Assembly: GCA_965602225.1 (NCBI GenBank)
Contig: CBFCYE010000052.1
Coordinates: forward strand, 1 to 11,473
DNA length: 11,473 nucleotides
DNA from: Tenderia sp965602225
Lineage (GTDB): Bacteria; Pseudomonadota; Gammaproteobacteria; Tenderiales; Tenderiaceae
Direction: 5' to 3'
Below are positions 5,967-11,473 of this stretch, piece by piece. The position numbers and the translations under genes were made by a program. Under the pieces are notes generated by a model, which saw only the letters and a list, made by a program, of their open reading frames with translations, made no database searches and was not told where the DNA came from. Each line of letters starts with the position of its first letter. Within the stretch, counting starts at the first letter, position 1.

Positions 5967-7880
5967 ATGCAGACCAAACTAGAAAAAATAATCCAGCTCG
6001 CCGCCATCCCTCTCCTCGCAATAGTGTCCATCCTGACATTCTGGCCCGGCACCACAGGAGGTTTTATTCTCGATGACACCCCTAACCTAATTGCCATGCA
6101 GAAATATGGCGGTGTAGATGATCTTTTTACACTCAGATATTTTATTTTTGAGGGGGTATCAGGACCAACAGGAAGACCTATTTCTTTACTCAGTTTCTTG
6201 ATCGATGGTCAATCCTGGCCGACTGATCCGTTCTCATTCAAACGCACAAATATTTTAATACATAGCTTAAATAGCGTTCTGATATTTGCTGTCATTTATA
6301 AACTTTTTCAGATGATAGGTCGGAAAGAGTCAAGCGCAATCATCATCGCCTTCCTTTGCGCAACCATCTGGGCAGTACATCCGCTACAGACATCTACAGT
6401 ACTGTATGTCATCCAAAGGATGACCGAGCTTGTTGCTTTATTCACAATTATTGGGGTTTGGTGTTACCTGCACGGCAGACAAAAACTACTCTCATCACCC
6501 GGGCCTGGCTATCTTTGGATGTCGGTAGCGGTGATTATATTTGGTCTATTGGCAACCTTCAGTAAAGAAAATGGCGTTCTTCTACCGCTCTACATCCTGG
6601 TTATTGAGTTCACATTATTACGCAGTCTCCCCCGCCCACAACACTGGCGCTATTGGGCAATTCCCATGTTAGTCGTACCAGTCGTATTCCTGATGTTATA
6701 CCTCGGCTACATCACAGACAGCCACCTCACCAGGTTTGCCCATCGAGACTTCAGCCTTTATGAACGACTGCTCACTGAATCAAGAGTTTTACTGGATTAC
6801 ATAGGCAAAATTATTTTCCCTGCCCACACCCCCAGATTATTTTTTGATGATTTCCAGATATCAAAATCACTATTATCACCAGTTACGACCTTGCTATCGA
6901 TTTTCTCACTTCTAGCCGCACTAATCGCCAGTCTAATCTTTAGAAAAAAACTGCCGGTACTAAGCTTTGCTGTGCTGTGGTTTTTGGCTGGTCATCTACT
7001 GGAATCTTCAGTTATAGCTCTGGAGATCTACTTCGAACATCGCAACTACCTTCCCATGTTAGGTTTTATTCTGGCCATTGCCTTTTACGCCGAAAAACTA
7101 ACCACTGCCAATAGAAAGCCATTAATTATCGCTGGAACAATCATCATTTCTGTCCTGGCAATAACCACTTGGCAAAACAGCAATGTTTGGGGAGACAAGA
7201 CTCAACTAGTTGATCAAATAGTGAAAAGCCAACCCAACTCTCTTCGCGCGCAAGTTATTCAGACACAACAATTATTCAGGCTGGGTGATAACAGTAAGGC
7301 CATGGACCAGCTTGAGAAGACGAAGCAGCGGTTTCCACAATCGTTGGGAGTTGCAATTGCATACATCGACGCTTACTGCCAGCAAGGAATCTTAAGCAAA
7401 GATCAGTTTATGGATCTTTACAAAAACAGCTCAAGCTTACAGCTTGATTCATACGTAGGGGTCAGCCTTCCAAACCTGGCAAAAAAGGTTATAACAGAAG
7501 ATTGCAGCCAAATAACAGCAAAAGGGATGCTTGCTTTAATCGACAAGATTTCAGAAAACGACATTTCAAAATCAAGCCTAAAAATACGTTCCAAACTACT
7601 GCTTATACAATCAGAGCTATATGTAAAAGATAATAATTTAAGAGACTCATTAAAATCTCTAGATGAAGCGCTAAAAATGAATCCAGACGTAACAGTTGCC
7701 CTTAGACAGGCCCGCCTGCTTATCAGCGCAAACGTATTCAACGCGGCGATAAGCCAATTAAATAAAGCTGAAGCCATAGACAAATTGAGATCACCACTTC
7801 TACCGTCTCGACAGGAAGAAATTGACGAATTAAGAGCATACATAGAGGGCAGGGAAAAACCGCTTACCAGCAGAAACTAG
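5967..7880 (+). CDS. TMTC-like polytopic membrane protein (GT-C type fold) with C-terminal TPR region
   Basis: A 637-residue inner-membrane protein, not matched to a named bacterial gene. About residues 8-400 hold roughly 10-11 hydrophobic segments. The first loop carries FILDDTPN (Asp36-Asp37), placed like the acidic pair of GT-C mannosyltransferases. Further landmarks shared with TMTC/TPR glycosyltransferase-like proteins are GRPISLLSFL (69-78), WAVHPLQTSTVLYVIQR (135-151), FSKENGVLLPLY (198-209) and FEHRNYLPMLGF (356-367). Residues about 420-605 are soluble and helical with TPR-like units, for example 426-459 and 544-605. The likely role is transfer of sugar from a polyprenyl-linked donor to an extracytoplasmic protein such as a pilin; this is inference from family. 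The gene stands alone with its own promoter and is visibly more A/T-rich than folD, suggesting recent acquisition. There is no Shine-Dalgarno sequence. Confidence 0.78.
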   Translation: MQTKLEKIIQLAAIPLLAIVSILTFWPGTTGGFILDDTPNLIAMQKYGGVDDLFTLRYFIFEGVSGPTGRPISLLSFLIDGQSWPTDPFSFKRTNILIHSLNSVLIFAVIYKLFQMIGRKESSAIIIAFLCATIWAVHPLQTSTVLYVIQRMTELVALFTIIGVWCYLHGRQKLLSSPGPGYLWMSVAVIIFGLLATFSKENGVLLPLYILVIEFTLLRSLPRPQHWRYWAIPMLVVPVVFLMLYLGYITDSHLTRFAHRDFSLYERLLTESRVLLDYIGKIIFPAHTPRLFFDDFQISKSLLSPVTTLLSIFSLLAALIASLIFRKKLPVLSFAVLWFLAGHLLESSVIALEIYFEHRNYLPMLGFILAIAFYAEKLTTANRKPLIIAGTIIISVLAITTWQNSNVWGDKTQLVDQIVKSQPNSLRAQVIQTQQLFRLGDNSKAMDQLEKTKQRFPQSLGVAIAYIDAYCQQGILSKDQFMDLYKNSSSLQLDSYVGVSLPNLAKKVITEDCSQITAKGMLALIDKISENDISKSSLKIRSKLLLIQSELYVKDNNLRDSLKSLDEALKMNPDVTVALRQARLLISANVFNAAISQLNKAEAIDKLRSPLLPSRQEEIDELRAYIEGREKPLTSRN

Positions 7881-8030
7881 TCTCCATAACATCACAAACA
7901 TTCACTACCCAAGCCTGATTGCCATCAATTTTTCGGAACAATGTACCCCAGAAAACCATCATCCGCATGACCAGCGACGTAACGACGGGCATTCTTGAAG
8001 ATTCAAATCACTTCCTCAAACCAGTAATAT

Positions 8031-8079
8031 AATGTAGATTGGATATACATTTACAATTTATAAGGGTATTACACATACC
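8031..8079 (+). promoter_or_regulatory. Operator-like inverted repeats and promoter region of the nsrR-like gene
   Basis: Two perfect inverted repeats precede the gene: AATGTA-N9-TACATT (8031-8051) and GGTAT-N5-ATACC (8065-8079). Between them lies TATAAG (8059-8064), a 5 of 6 match to -10. TTTACA (8050-8055) could instead be a -35, but no good -10 follows it at the right distance. Rrf2 regulators commonly bind such A/T-rich dyads and repress themselves. The repeats do not closely match the full E. coli NsrR consensus, so assigning them to this protein is inference. Confidence 0.4.
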
Positions 8080-8099
8080 GACTGTGGTGAAAGAGGCTT

Positions 8100-8549
8100 A
8101 TGCAACTCACAAAATTCACAGACTATGCCCTGCGTGTACTCCTGTTTCTGGCCCAGAATCAGGACAAGCGCGTCACCATTGATGACCTCGCGAACCACTA
8201 CCACGTCTCACGTAACCACCTGATGAAGATTGTTCACAGTCTTTCCGTGGCTGGCTTTATCCGCTCTTCAAGAGGCCGAAATGGCGGACTCAACCTCGGT
8301 ATGCCTGCCAATAGCATCACCGTTGCTGATGTCATCCTACATACAGAAAAAAATATGGACTTGGTTGAGTGCTTTGAAACAGGTAGCAACTGCATGCTTG
8401 AGTCAGACTGCGTACTTCGCCACGTATTACACCGCGCCCAGGACAGTTTTATGGAGGTTTTATCGCTCTTCAGCCTGACCGACATTATTGAACGACAAAA
8501 CAGACTCGCCAGCAAGCCGATAAATATAATCCGGTTTCCTGTTCAATAG
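8100..8549 (+). CDS. nsrR: Rrf2-family Fe-S transcriptional regulator, NsrR type (nitric oxide sensor)
   Basis: A 149-residue cytoplasmic Rrf2 regulator. The N-terminus MQLTKFTDYALRVLLFLA is the Rrf2 start, with Asp8 in the FTDY motif that ligates the cluster in characterised NsrR. The winged HTH covers about residues 25-70 (YHVSRNHLMKIVHSLSVAGF, then SRGRNGGLNLG). Three cysteines, C91, C98 and C104 (spacing X6 and X5), match the cluster cysteines of NsrR; E. coli has C91, C96 and C102. NsrR represses NO-detoxification genes such as hmp and loses repression when NO attacks the [4Fe-4S] cluster. SRNHLMKI and RGRNGGLNLG favour NsrR over IscR or CymR. The start is supported by AAGAGG just upstream, though spacing is short (3 nt). 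No obvious target gene is adjacent; the neighbours are a TMTC-like gene upstream and convergent unknown genes 11 bp downstream. Confidence 0.85.
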   Translation: MQLTKFTDYALRVLLFLAQNQDKRVTIDDLANHYHVSRNHLMKIVHSLSVAGFIRSSRGRNGGLNLGMPANSITVADVILHTEKNMDLVECFETGSNCMLESDCVLRHVLHRAQDSFMEVLSLFSLTDIIERQNRLASKPINIIRFPVQ

Positions 8550-8560
8550 CTGATTTTTTG

Positions 8561-9013
8561 TTACCCTGCTGGGCTCTCTTGGGCTGACCTGAACAGGTAC
8601 CCGGCAATCGCACCTAATATCCCAATCGCAGCGGTTAACTGCTCCGACGTATCAACAATCAATACCAAAATAATCGTGCCAAACACAATCAGTATTAAAC
8701 CGGCACCACTAACAATATCCTTGGGCCGGGTCTCCTGTTTCAATTTCGTCAAAAATGTAAGCACGATGCTGAGTGATATCAGACACAATAGGGCAAGAAT
8801 GATCACATAGTAAAACTCATTCTCCACCTGCGCCGGATTAGCAGCTGCGTTCAAAACTGCGGCGCCATTATTGGTGGACACATCGCTCATGGCCTGACCA
8901 AAATTTAGCGACTCAAGCTCCGCCTCCTGGTTCAACAGTTCCAAGTCATCTGCCTGAGAATAGGCATTTAGAGGCAGCAGCAACACACATATTAAAACAA
9001 TAAACTGTTTCAT
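8561..9013 (-). CDS. Unrecognised membrane protein with signal peptide and three TM segments
   Basis: 150 residues, not recognised. It starts MKQFIVLICVLLLPLNAYS, a signal peptide with likely cleavage near residue 19 (AYS|QADD). Residues 20-65 are acidic, low-complexity and probably periplasmic (LELLNQEAELESLNFG). Three hydrophobic helices follow at about 67-88, 101-121 and 125-143; the last, AIGILGAIAGYLFRSAQ, is glycine-rich. A short charged loop, KLKQETRPKD, joins the first two. The ATG at 9013 lies 7 nt after the stop of the upstream gene. AGGAG within that gene's last codons serves as a rather distant ribosome binding site, so the two are probably translationally coupled. It may be a small integral-membrane partner of the 106-residue exported protein. 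The gene converges on nsrR with an 11-bp gap. Confidence 0.8.
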   Translation of the reverse strand: MKQFIVLICVLLLPLNAYSQADDLELLNQEAELESLNFGQAMSDVSTNNGAAVLNAAANPAQVENEFYYVIILALLCLISLSIVLTFLTKLKQETRPKDIVSGAGLILIVFGTIILVLIVDTSEQLTAAIGILGAIAGYLFRSAQESPAG

Positions 9014-9020
9014 CTCGGCA

Positions 9021-9341
9021 TCACTCCTGCGGTTTAATCCCAGCCAAAATCCCCTGGTAATAAGCCGCCTCGAAATGATCTTTATTTTTCAATGCCTTGT
9101 TGTAACGCTGCGTATAGCGTTCAATCCAACGAGCCTTATCTTGTTCATCGAGCGAATTCACAATCTCAATCGCCCGCGCTATTTTTTTATTCAAGCGTTG
9201 CTTAACTTGCTCGGCTGAAGGTTTATCTTGCGTAAGTGGCGCCGGCTGTTGTTCGCTGGAATATTTGCCCAACGAACCTGCCTGTGCAGCACCAACAAAA
9301 AGAAATACGGAAACAATCAGACCTATAGATACAGCTTTCAC
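9021..9341 (-). CDS. Unrecognised small exported protein (GTG start)
   Basis: 106 residues, not recognised. The signal peptide MKAVSIGLIVSVFLFVGAAQA is clear, with cleavage expected after Ala21 (AQA|GSLG). The mature part of about 85 residues has a short Gln/Pro-rich linker (residues 28-42) and then a charged helical hairpin: residues 43-66 (AEQVKQRLNKKIARAIEIVN) and 68-102 (DKARWIERYTQRYNKALKNK, then the aromatic patch FEAAYYQGIL). There are no cysteines, so it is not a lipoprotein and has no disulfides. The start is GTG at 9341-9339, chosen because AAGGAG stands 6 nt upstream; the ATG overlapping it by 2 nt is out of frame and runs straight into TGA. It is the first gene of a two-gene unit with the membrane protein downstream. 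Function is unknown; a periplasmic adaptor or chaperone-like role is only a guess. Confidence 0.8.
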   Translation of the reverse strand: MKAVSIGLIVSVFLFVGAAQAGSLGKYSSEQQPAPLTQDKPSAEQVKQRLNKKIARAIEIVNSLDEQDKARWIERYTQRYNKALKNKDHFEAAYYQGILAGIKPQE

Positions 9342-9425
9342 ATCAGACTCCTTGTTTGTGTGCCATGAACATCATTCATAACATCAACTATTCTGATAAT
9401 TGCGAACCCAGGTAGAGCCTGAATA

Positions 9426-9454
9426 ATAATGCTATGCCAAGGCCACTTTATCAA
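9426..9454 (-). promoter_or_regulatory. Predicted sigma-70 promoter of the two-gene unit
   Basis: On the minus strand, TTGATA (9454-9449, 5 of 6), a 17-bp spacer, then CATTAT (9431-9426, 4 of 6). The leader would be about 75-80 nt. It gives the unit its own transcription start in the 206-bp gap after the acyltransferase gene. Confidence 0.45.
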
Positions 9455-9547
9455 TAGTAGACGTTCACGGAACTATTCGCACGCCACGACGGGCCAATCA
9501 CGCAGGCCGCGTAGATTAGTGCAAATTTTTGATATGACCTTAACGGG

Positions 9548-10315
9548 TCAACTCACAGCGAGACTTTTGTTGGCTTGTGGTTGAGAAAAAGAAAGCGCAT
9601 CAGCACCAAGCAATGACCAAATTTCAGGCCGCTTGTGCATCATGGCTAGCAGGTCATCACCGGCAAAGAAGGATGGCACCCTTAGTCCATGGCAGTCCAC
9701 CGGCTCTCCTACAGATTGAAAATAGATACCAAAACGACCAAGCAATTTGAGTAGGGTTGGTTCCATCACTGCGTAACAATACTGAATCCCATGTTCCTTA
9801 CACATCTGAACCAGAGCGGCAATCAGGCCAACGGTGACGTGTGGTAGAAGGCGACGATCAAAACGCGGATGAACACTGGCCGCATTCGCGCCTTCTTCCT
9901 GATAGATGCCTGAAATAGAATTCGCTTCAGCAATCCGGCGACGAAATGTTTTAGAGATGGAAAAACGTGATATTTCACCAATTGAGTGACGCGGTAATTT
10001 GGCCAACTCAGGATGGGAGTTTAAGCGACAAAACCGTTCTGCCGGCAACAAGCTGCTAGGGTCCGAGCTATCTGGCAACACCAACCTGACCACACCGACA
10101 AAAACCCCACTGTCACGATGCCTGATCAGACTATGGGCAGCGCGACGATCATATTCATCAAATTCTCGGCCATCGGGGAATTGCTCTGCATCTTCAAAGC
10201 CCTTCTCTTCACAATAAACCTGATATCTGAGTTTATAGGCTTCATCGATCAACTCAGGCGTATTGGCATGAACAACCTCAAAACACTTATAAAAAAACCG
10301 CACTATATTACTCAA
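9548..10315 (-). CDS. PEP-CTERM/exosortase-associated acyltransferase, LuxI/FeeM-like fold (TTG start)
   Basis: A 255-residue cytoplasmic acyltransferase of the GNAT-like group that includes N-acyl amino acid synthase FeeM and the exosortase-system acyltransferases. The positions that are invariant in LuxI-type synthases are present in order: Arg30 in KLRYQVYC, Asp53 and Asp56 in EFDEYD, Arg77 in VGVVRLVLP, Glu114 and Arg117 in GEISRFSI. The C-terminal half carries the family features MEPTLLKLLGRFGI (184-197) and GEPVDCHGLRVPSF (203-216). It likely moves an acyl chain from acyl-ACP to an amino acid or similar acceptor; the product is unknown. No exosortase or PEP-CTERM gene is in the window. 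The start is TTG at 10315, the first start codon after an in-frame stop; AGGGA lies about 10 nt upstream. A sigma-54 promoter with IHF and GlrR sites lies directly upstream. Confidence 0.87.
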   Translation of the reverse strand: MSNIVRFFYKCFEVVHANTPELIDEAYKLRYQVYCEEKGFEDAEQFPDGREFDEYDRRAAHSLIRHRDSGVFVGVVRLVLPDSSDPSSLLPAERFCRLNSHPELAKLPRHSIGEISRFSISKTFRRRIAEANSISGIYQEEGANAASVHPRFDRRLLPHVTVGLIAALVQMCKEHGIQYCYAVMEPTLLKLLGRFGIYFQSVGEPVDCHGLRVPSFFAGDDLLAMMHKRPEIWSLLGADALSFSQPQANKSLAVS

Positions 10316-10357
10316 TGCACTATCTTCCCTGGTTTAACTGACTCCCAGGCAAACTAT

Positions 10358-10374
10358 GGCAATTACCAGGCCAA
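10358..10374 (-). promoter_or_regulatory. Sigma-54 (-24/-12) promoter of the acyltransferase gene
   Basis: Minus-strand TTGGCCTGGTAATTGCC (10374-10358) has the invariant GG and GC at exact N10 spacing. It matches the YTGGCACG-N4-TTGCW consensus at 10 of 13 defined positions. The predicted +1 is near 10347, leaving a leader of about 32 nt before the TTG start at 10315. No sigma-70 promoter as good was seen in this gap. Confidence 0.78.
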
Positions 10375-10392
10375 CTAATAAATTAACCTAAG

Positions 10393-10405
10393 AATCAATA
10401 CGTTA
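10393..10405 (+). promoter_or_regulatory. IHF binding site
   Basis: AATCAATACGTTA matches the IHF consensus WATCAA-N4-TTR at every defined base. It lies between the sigma-54 promoter and the upstream activator sites, where IHF bending is normally needed to bring the bound activator to sigma-54 polymerase. Confidence 0.65.
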
Positions 10406-10447
10406 CGAATTCCAGAACAAAAACAAAGATTCTAACAGCAGCTGTTC

Positions 10448-10465
10448 TGTCGCCTAATGACGACA
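10448..10465 (-). promoter_or_regulatory. Proximal GlrR-type activator site, TGTC-N10-GACA
   Basis: TGTCGCCTAATGACGACA is an exact match to TGTC-N10-GACA, the motif GlrR binds upstream of glmY in enterobacteria. Its centre is about 109 bp upstream of the predicted sigma-54 start. It shares TGTCGCC and GACGACA with the distal site. Immediately next to it is AACAGC-a-GCTGTT (10434-10446), another perfect dyad of unknown role. Confidence 0.72.
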
Positions 10466-10496
10466 AACAAATCCGCACCGGGGATGTAACTCATTG

Positions 10497-10536
10497 AAAA
10501 ATATATAAATCAAAGCTGTCGCCAAACGACGACAGC
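10497..10536 (-). terminator. Intrinsic terminator of the glrR-like gene
   Basis: Two nt after the glrR stop, read on the minus strand, a perfect 7-bp stem GCTGTCG / CGACAGC (10536-10530 and 10521-10515, 8-nt loop) is followed by a T-rich run, TTTGATTTATATATTTTT (10514-10497). Stem plus T-rich tail fits a Rho-independent terminator. The stem contains the distal GlrR site. Confidence 0.65.
10517..10534 (-). promoter_or_regulatory. Distal GlrR-type activator site, TGTC-N10-GACA
   Basis: TGTCGCCAAACGACGACA is a second exact TGTC-N10-GACA copy, centred 69 bp from the first and about 178 bp upstream of the predicted start. It differs from the proximal site only at two central bases. The same bases form most of the stem of the hairpin behind the glrR-like gene. 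Confidence 0.68.
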
Positions 10537-10538
10537 AA

Positions 10539-11473
10539 TTACAACTTAAACAAGGCAGGAGCCAAATGATATTTACTGAGTAACTTATAAAATTCTGTTC
10601 GATTACGTTGGGCCAGGCGTGCTGCCTGCGCCACATTGCCATCGGTCATATGCAACACCTTGGTCAAATAATCACGTTCAAAGCGCTGCCTGGCTTCGGC
10701 AAAAGGCACAATGCCGGCATCTTTACTTCGCAGTGCTCGCTGGATCAATGCAGCGGGGATGATTGAGCTTGTTGCCAACACTACCGCCTGCTCAACTACA
10801 TTATAGAGCTGGCGAATATTACCCGGCCATGAAGCTGACATTAGCAACTCCATCGCCTCGCTAGAAAAGCCTTTTACCCGGCCTTCGTCACTGCTCAGCT
10901 TCTGCAGAAAATGATTGGCCAACAGCGGGATATCCTCACGCCGATCGGCCAGGATAGGCATTTCCAGATTAACCACATTGAGCCGGTAATAAAGGTCCTC
11001 ACGAAACTCACCACTCTCTGTCACCTGCTCAAGATTTCGATGCGTTGCTGAAATAATCCGCACATCAACAGCAATCGATTCAACAGAACCAACCGGCCTC
11101 ACCTGGTGCTCCTGCAACACACGCAACAGCTTGGCCTGAAACGCTGCTGGCATATCGCCAATTTCATCAAGGAACAGCGTGCCACCATGGGCCGCCTGAA
11201 ACAGCCCCTTATGATCATGAGTGGCGCCGGTAAAGGCACCCTTGCGATGACCAAACAACTCGGACTCCAACAACTGCTCCGGGATGGCACTGCAGTTGAC
11301 CGCAATAAACGGCTTATCTGCACGTGGACTGGCACGGTGAATAGCTCGGGCCAAGAGTTCTTTACCGGTACCACTTTGACCATGGATAAAGACACTGGCA
11401 TTACTGTTGGCCATCATATGCGCCTGACTTAGCAGCTCTTCCATTGCAGAACTTCGGGTAATGATATCGCTGC
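10539..11473 (-). CDS. glrR: GlrR/QseF-like sigma-54-dependent response regulator (partial, C-terminal 310 residues)
   Basis: An enhancer-binding activator, partner of the GlrK/QseE sensor kinase. Seen here is the AAA+ domain: Walker A GQSGTGKE (about 11381-11358), the sigma-54 contact loop GAFTGA (about 11240-11223), Walker B GGTLFLDE, and the arginine-finger region REDLYYRLNVV. A Fis-type HTH follows at the C-terminus. The tail GNVAQAARLAQRNRTEFYKL closely resembles E. coli GlrR, as does the linker start DIITRSSAMEELLSQA. That separates it from the exosortase-linked PrsR family and from NtrC or AtoC. The receiver domain and phospho-acceptor Asp lie off the right edge, as would glrK. It ends in TAA at 10541-10539 followed by a terminator. 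In enterobacteria GlrR with sigma-54 and IHF activates the small RNA gene glmY; here two matching sites precede the acyltransferase gene. Confidence 0.9.
   Translation of the reverse strand, partial: SDIITRSSAMEELLSQAHMMANSNASVFIHGQSGTGKELLARAIHRASPRADKPFIAVNCSAIPEQLLESELFGHRKGAFTGATHDHKGLFQAAHGGTLFLDEIGDMPAAFQAKLLRVLQEHQVRPVGSVESIAVDVRIISATHRNLEQVTESGEFREDLYYRLNVVNLEMPILADRREDIPLLANHFLQKLSSDEGRVKGFSSEAMELLMSASWPGNIRQLYNVVEQAVVLATSSIIPAALIQRALRSKDAGIVPFAEARQRFERDYLTKVLHMTDGNVAQAARLAQRNRTEFYKLLSKYHLAPALFKL

Noticed and set aside
7925..8005. Minus-strand 25-codon open stretch with protein-like composition (contains NARRYVAGHADDGF)
   Set aside because: Stops close both ends, no start or ribosome binding site is present, and no family was recognised. 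It could be a gene remnant or chance; too short to call.
9431..9446. Second GG-N10-GC sigma-54-like match upstream of the two-gene unit (minus strand)
   Set aside because: The -12 half reads TAGC instead of TTGC, the -24 half is weak, no TGTC-N10-GACA site lies upstream, and a better sigma-70 promoter overlaps it.
9535..9550. Hairpin TGACC / GGTCA at the acyltransferase stop codon as terminator
   Set aside because: Only 5 bp of stem, and an A-rich, not T-rich, sequence follows on the minus strand.
10316..10360. A glmY-like small RNA made from the sigma-54 promoter
   Set aside because: The predicted start is only about 32 nt before the acyltransferase start codon and no terminator hairpin lies between, so the transcript is best read as mRNA.
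10539..11473. PrsR, the exosortase-linked sigma-54 regulator, as identity of the right-end regulator
   Set aside because: Tempting because of the acyltransferase next door, but the linker and the C-terminal NRTEFYKLLS region match GlrR, and the upstream sites are GlrR-type.

Overview
The window looks like a stretch of gammaproteobacterial chromosome. LeuC, FolD, a Bcr/CflA exporter, an NsrR-type NO sensor and a GlrR-type sigma-54 activator are all close to the gammaproteobacterial versions of these families. No mobile element, CRISPR array, tRNA or rRNA was seen. The genus cannot be named from the sequence.

Layout. (1) 1-437, minus: the N-terminal part of leuC, divergent from a LysR regulator (558-1430, plus). 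The regulator overlaps an EamA/DMT permease gene (to 2347). Two perfect palindromes lie between leuC and the regulator, on top of the regulator's likely promoter. (2) 2368-3261, minus: an exported class 3 lipase, divergent from a Bcr/CflA MFS exporter (3465-4652), which is followed by folD (4752-5606). (3) 5607-5966: a non-coding, AT-rich stretch with a hairpin and a promoter, leading into a large membrane protein (5967-7880). That protein resembles the TMTC family (GT-C type glycosyltransferase fold plus TPR repeats), and its gene is visibly richer in A/T than its neighbours. (4) 8100-8549: an nsrR-like gene with inverted repeats upstream. (5) 8561-9341, minus: two unrecognised small genes for exported or membrane proteins, probably one operon. 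(6) 9548-10315, minus: a LuxI/FeeM-fold acyltransferase of the PEP-CTERM/exosortase-associated type. (7) 10539-11473, minus: the AAA+ and Fis-type HTH part of a GlrR/QseF-like response regulator; its receiver domain lies beyond the window.

The most interesting signal is the 223-bp gap between the glrR-like gene and the acyltransferase gene. On the minus strand it holds a sigma-54 (-24/-12) promoter, a perfect IHF consensus site, and two copies of TGTC-N10-GACA, the GlrR recognition motif known from the enterobacterial glmY promoter. They are arranged as in a textbook enhancer-dependent promoter pointing into the acyltransferase gene. The distal GlrR site is also the stem of the glrR terminator. 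This suggests a GlrR-controlled circuit whose output is an acyl-amino-acid or exosortase-associated acyltransferase instead of a small RNA. The binding sites and protein families are read from sequence; the circuit is inference.
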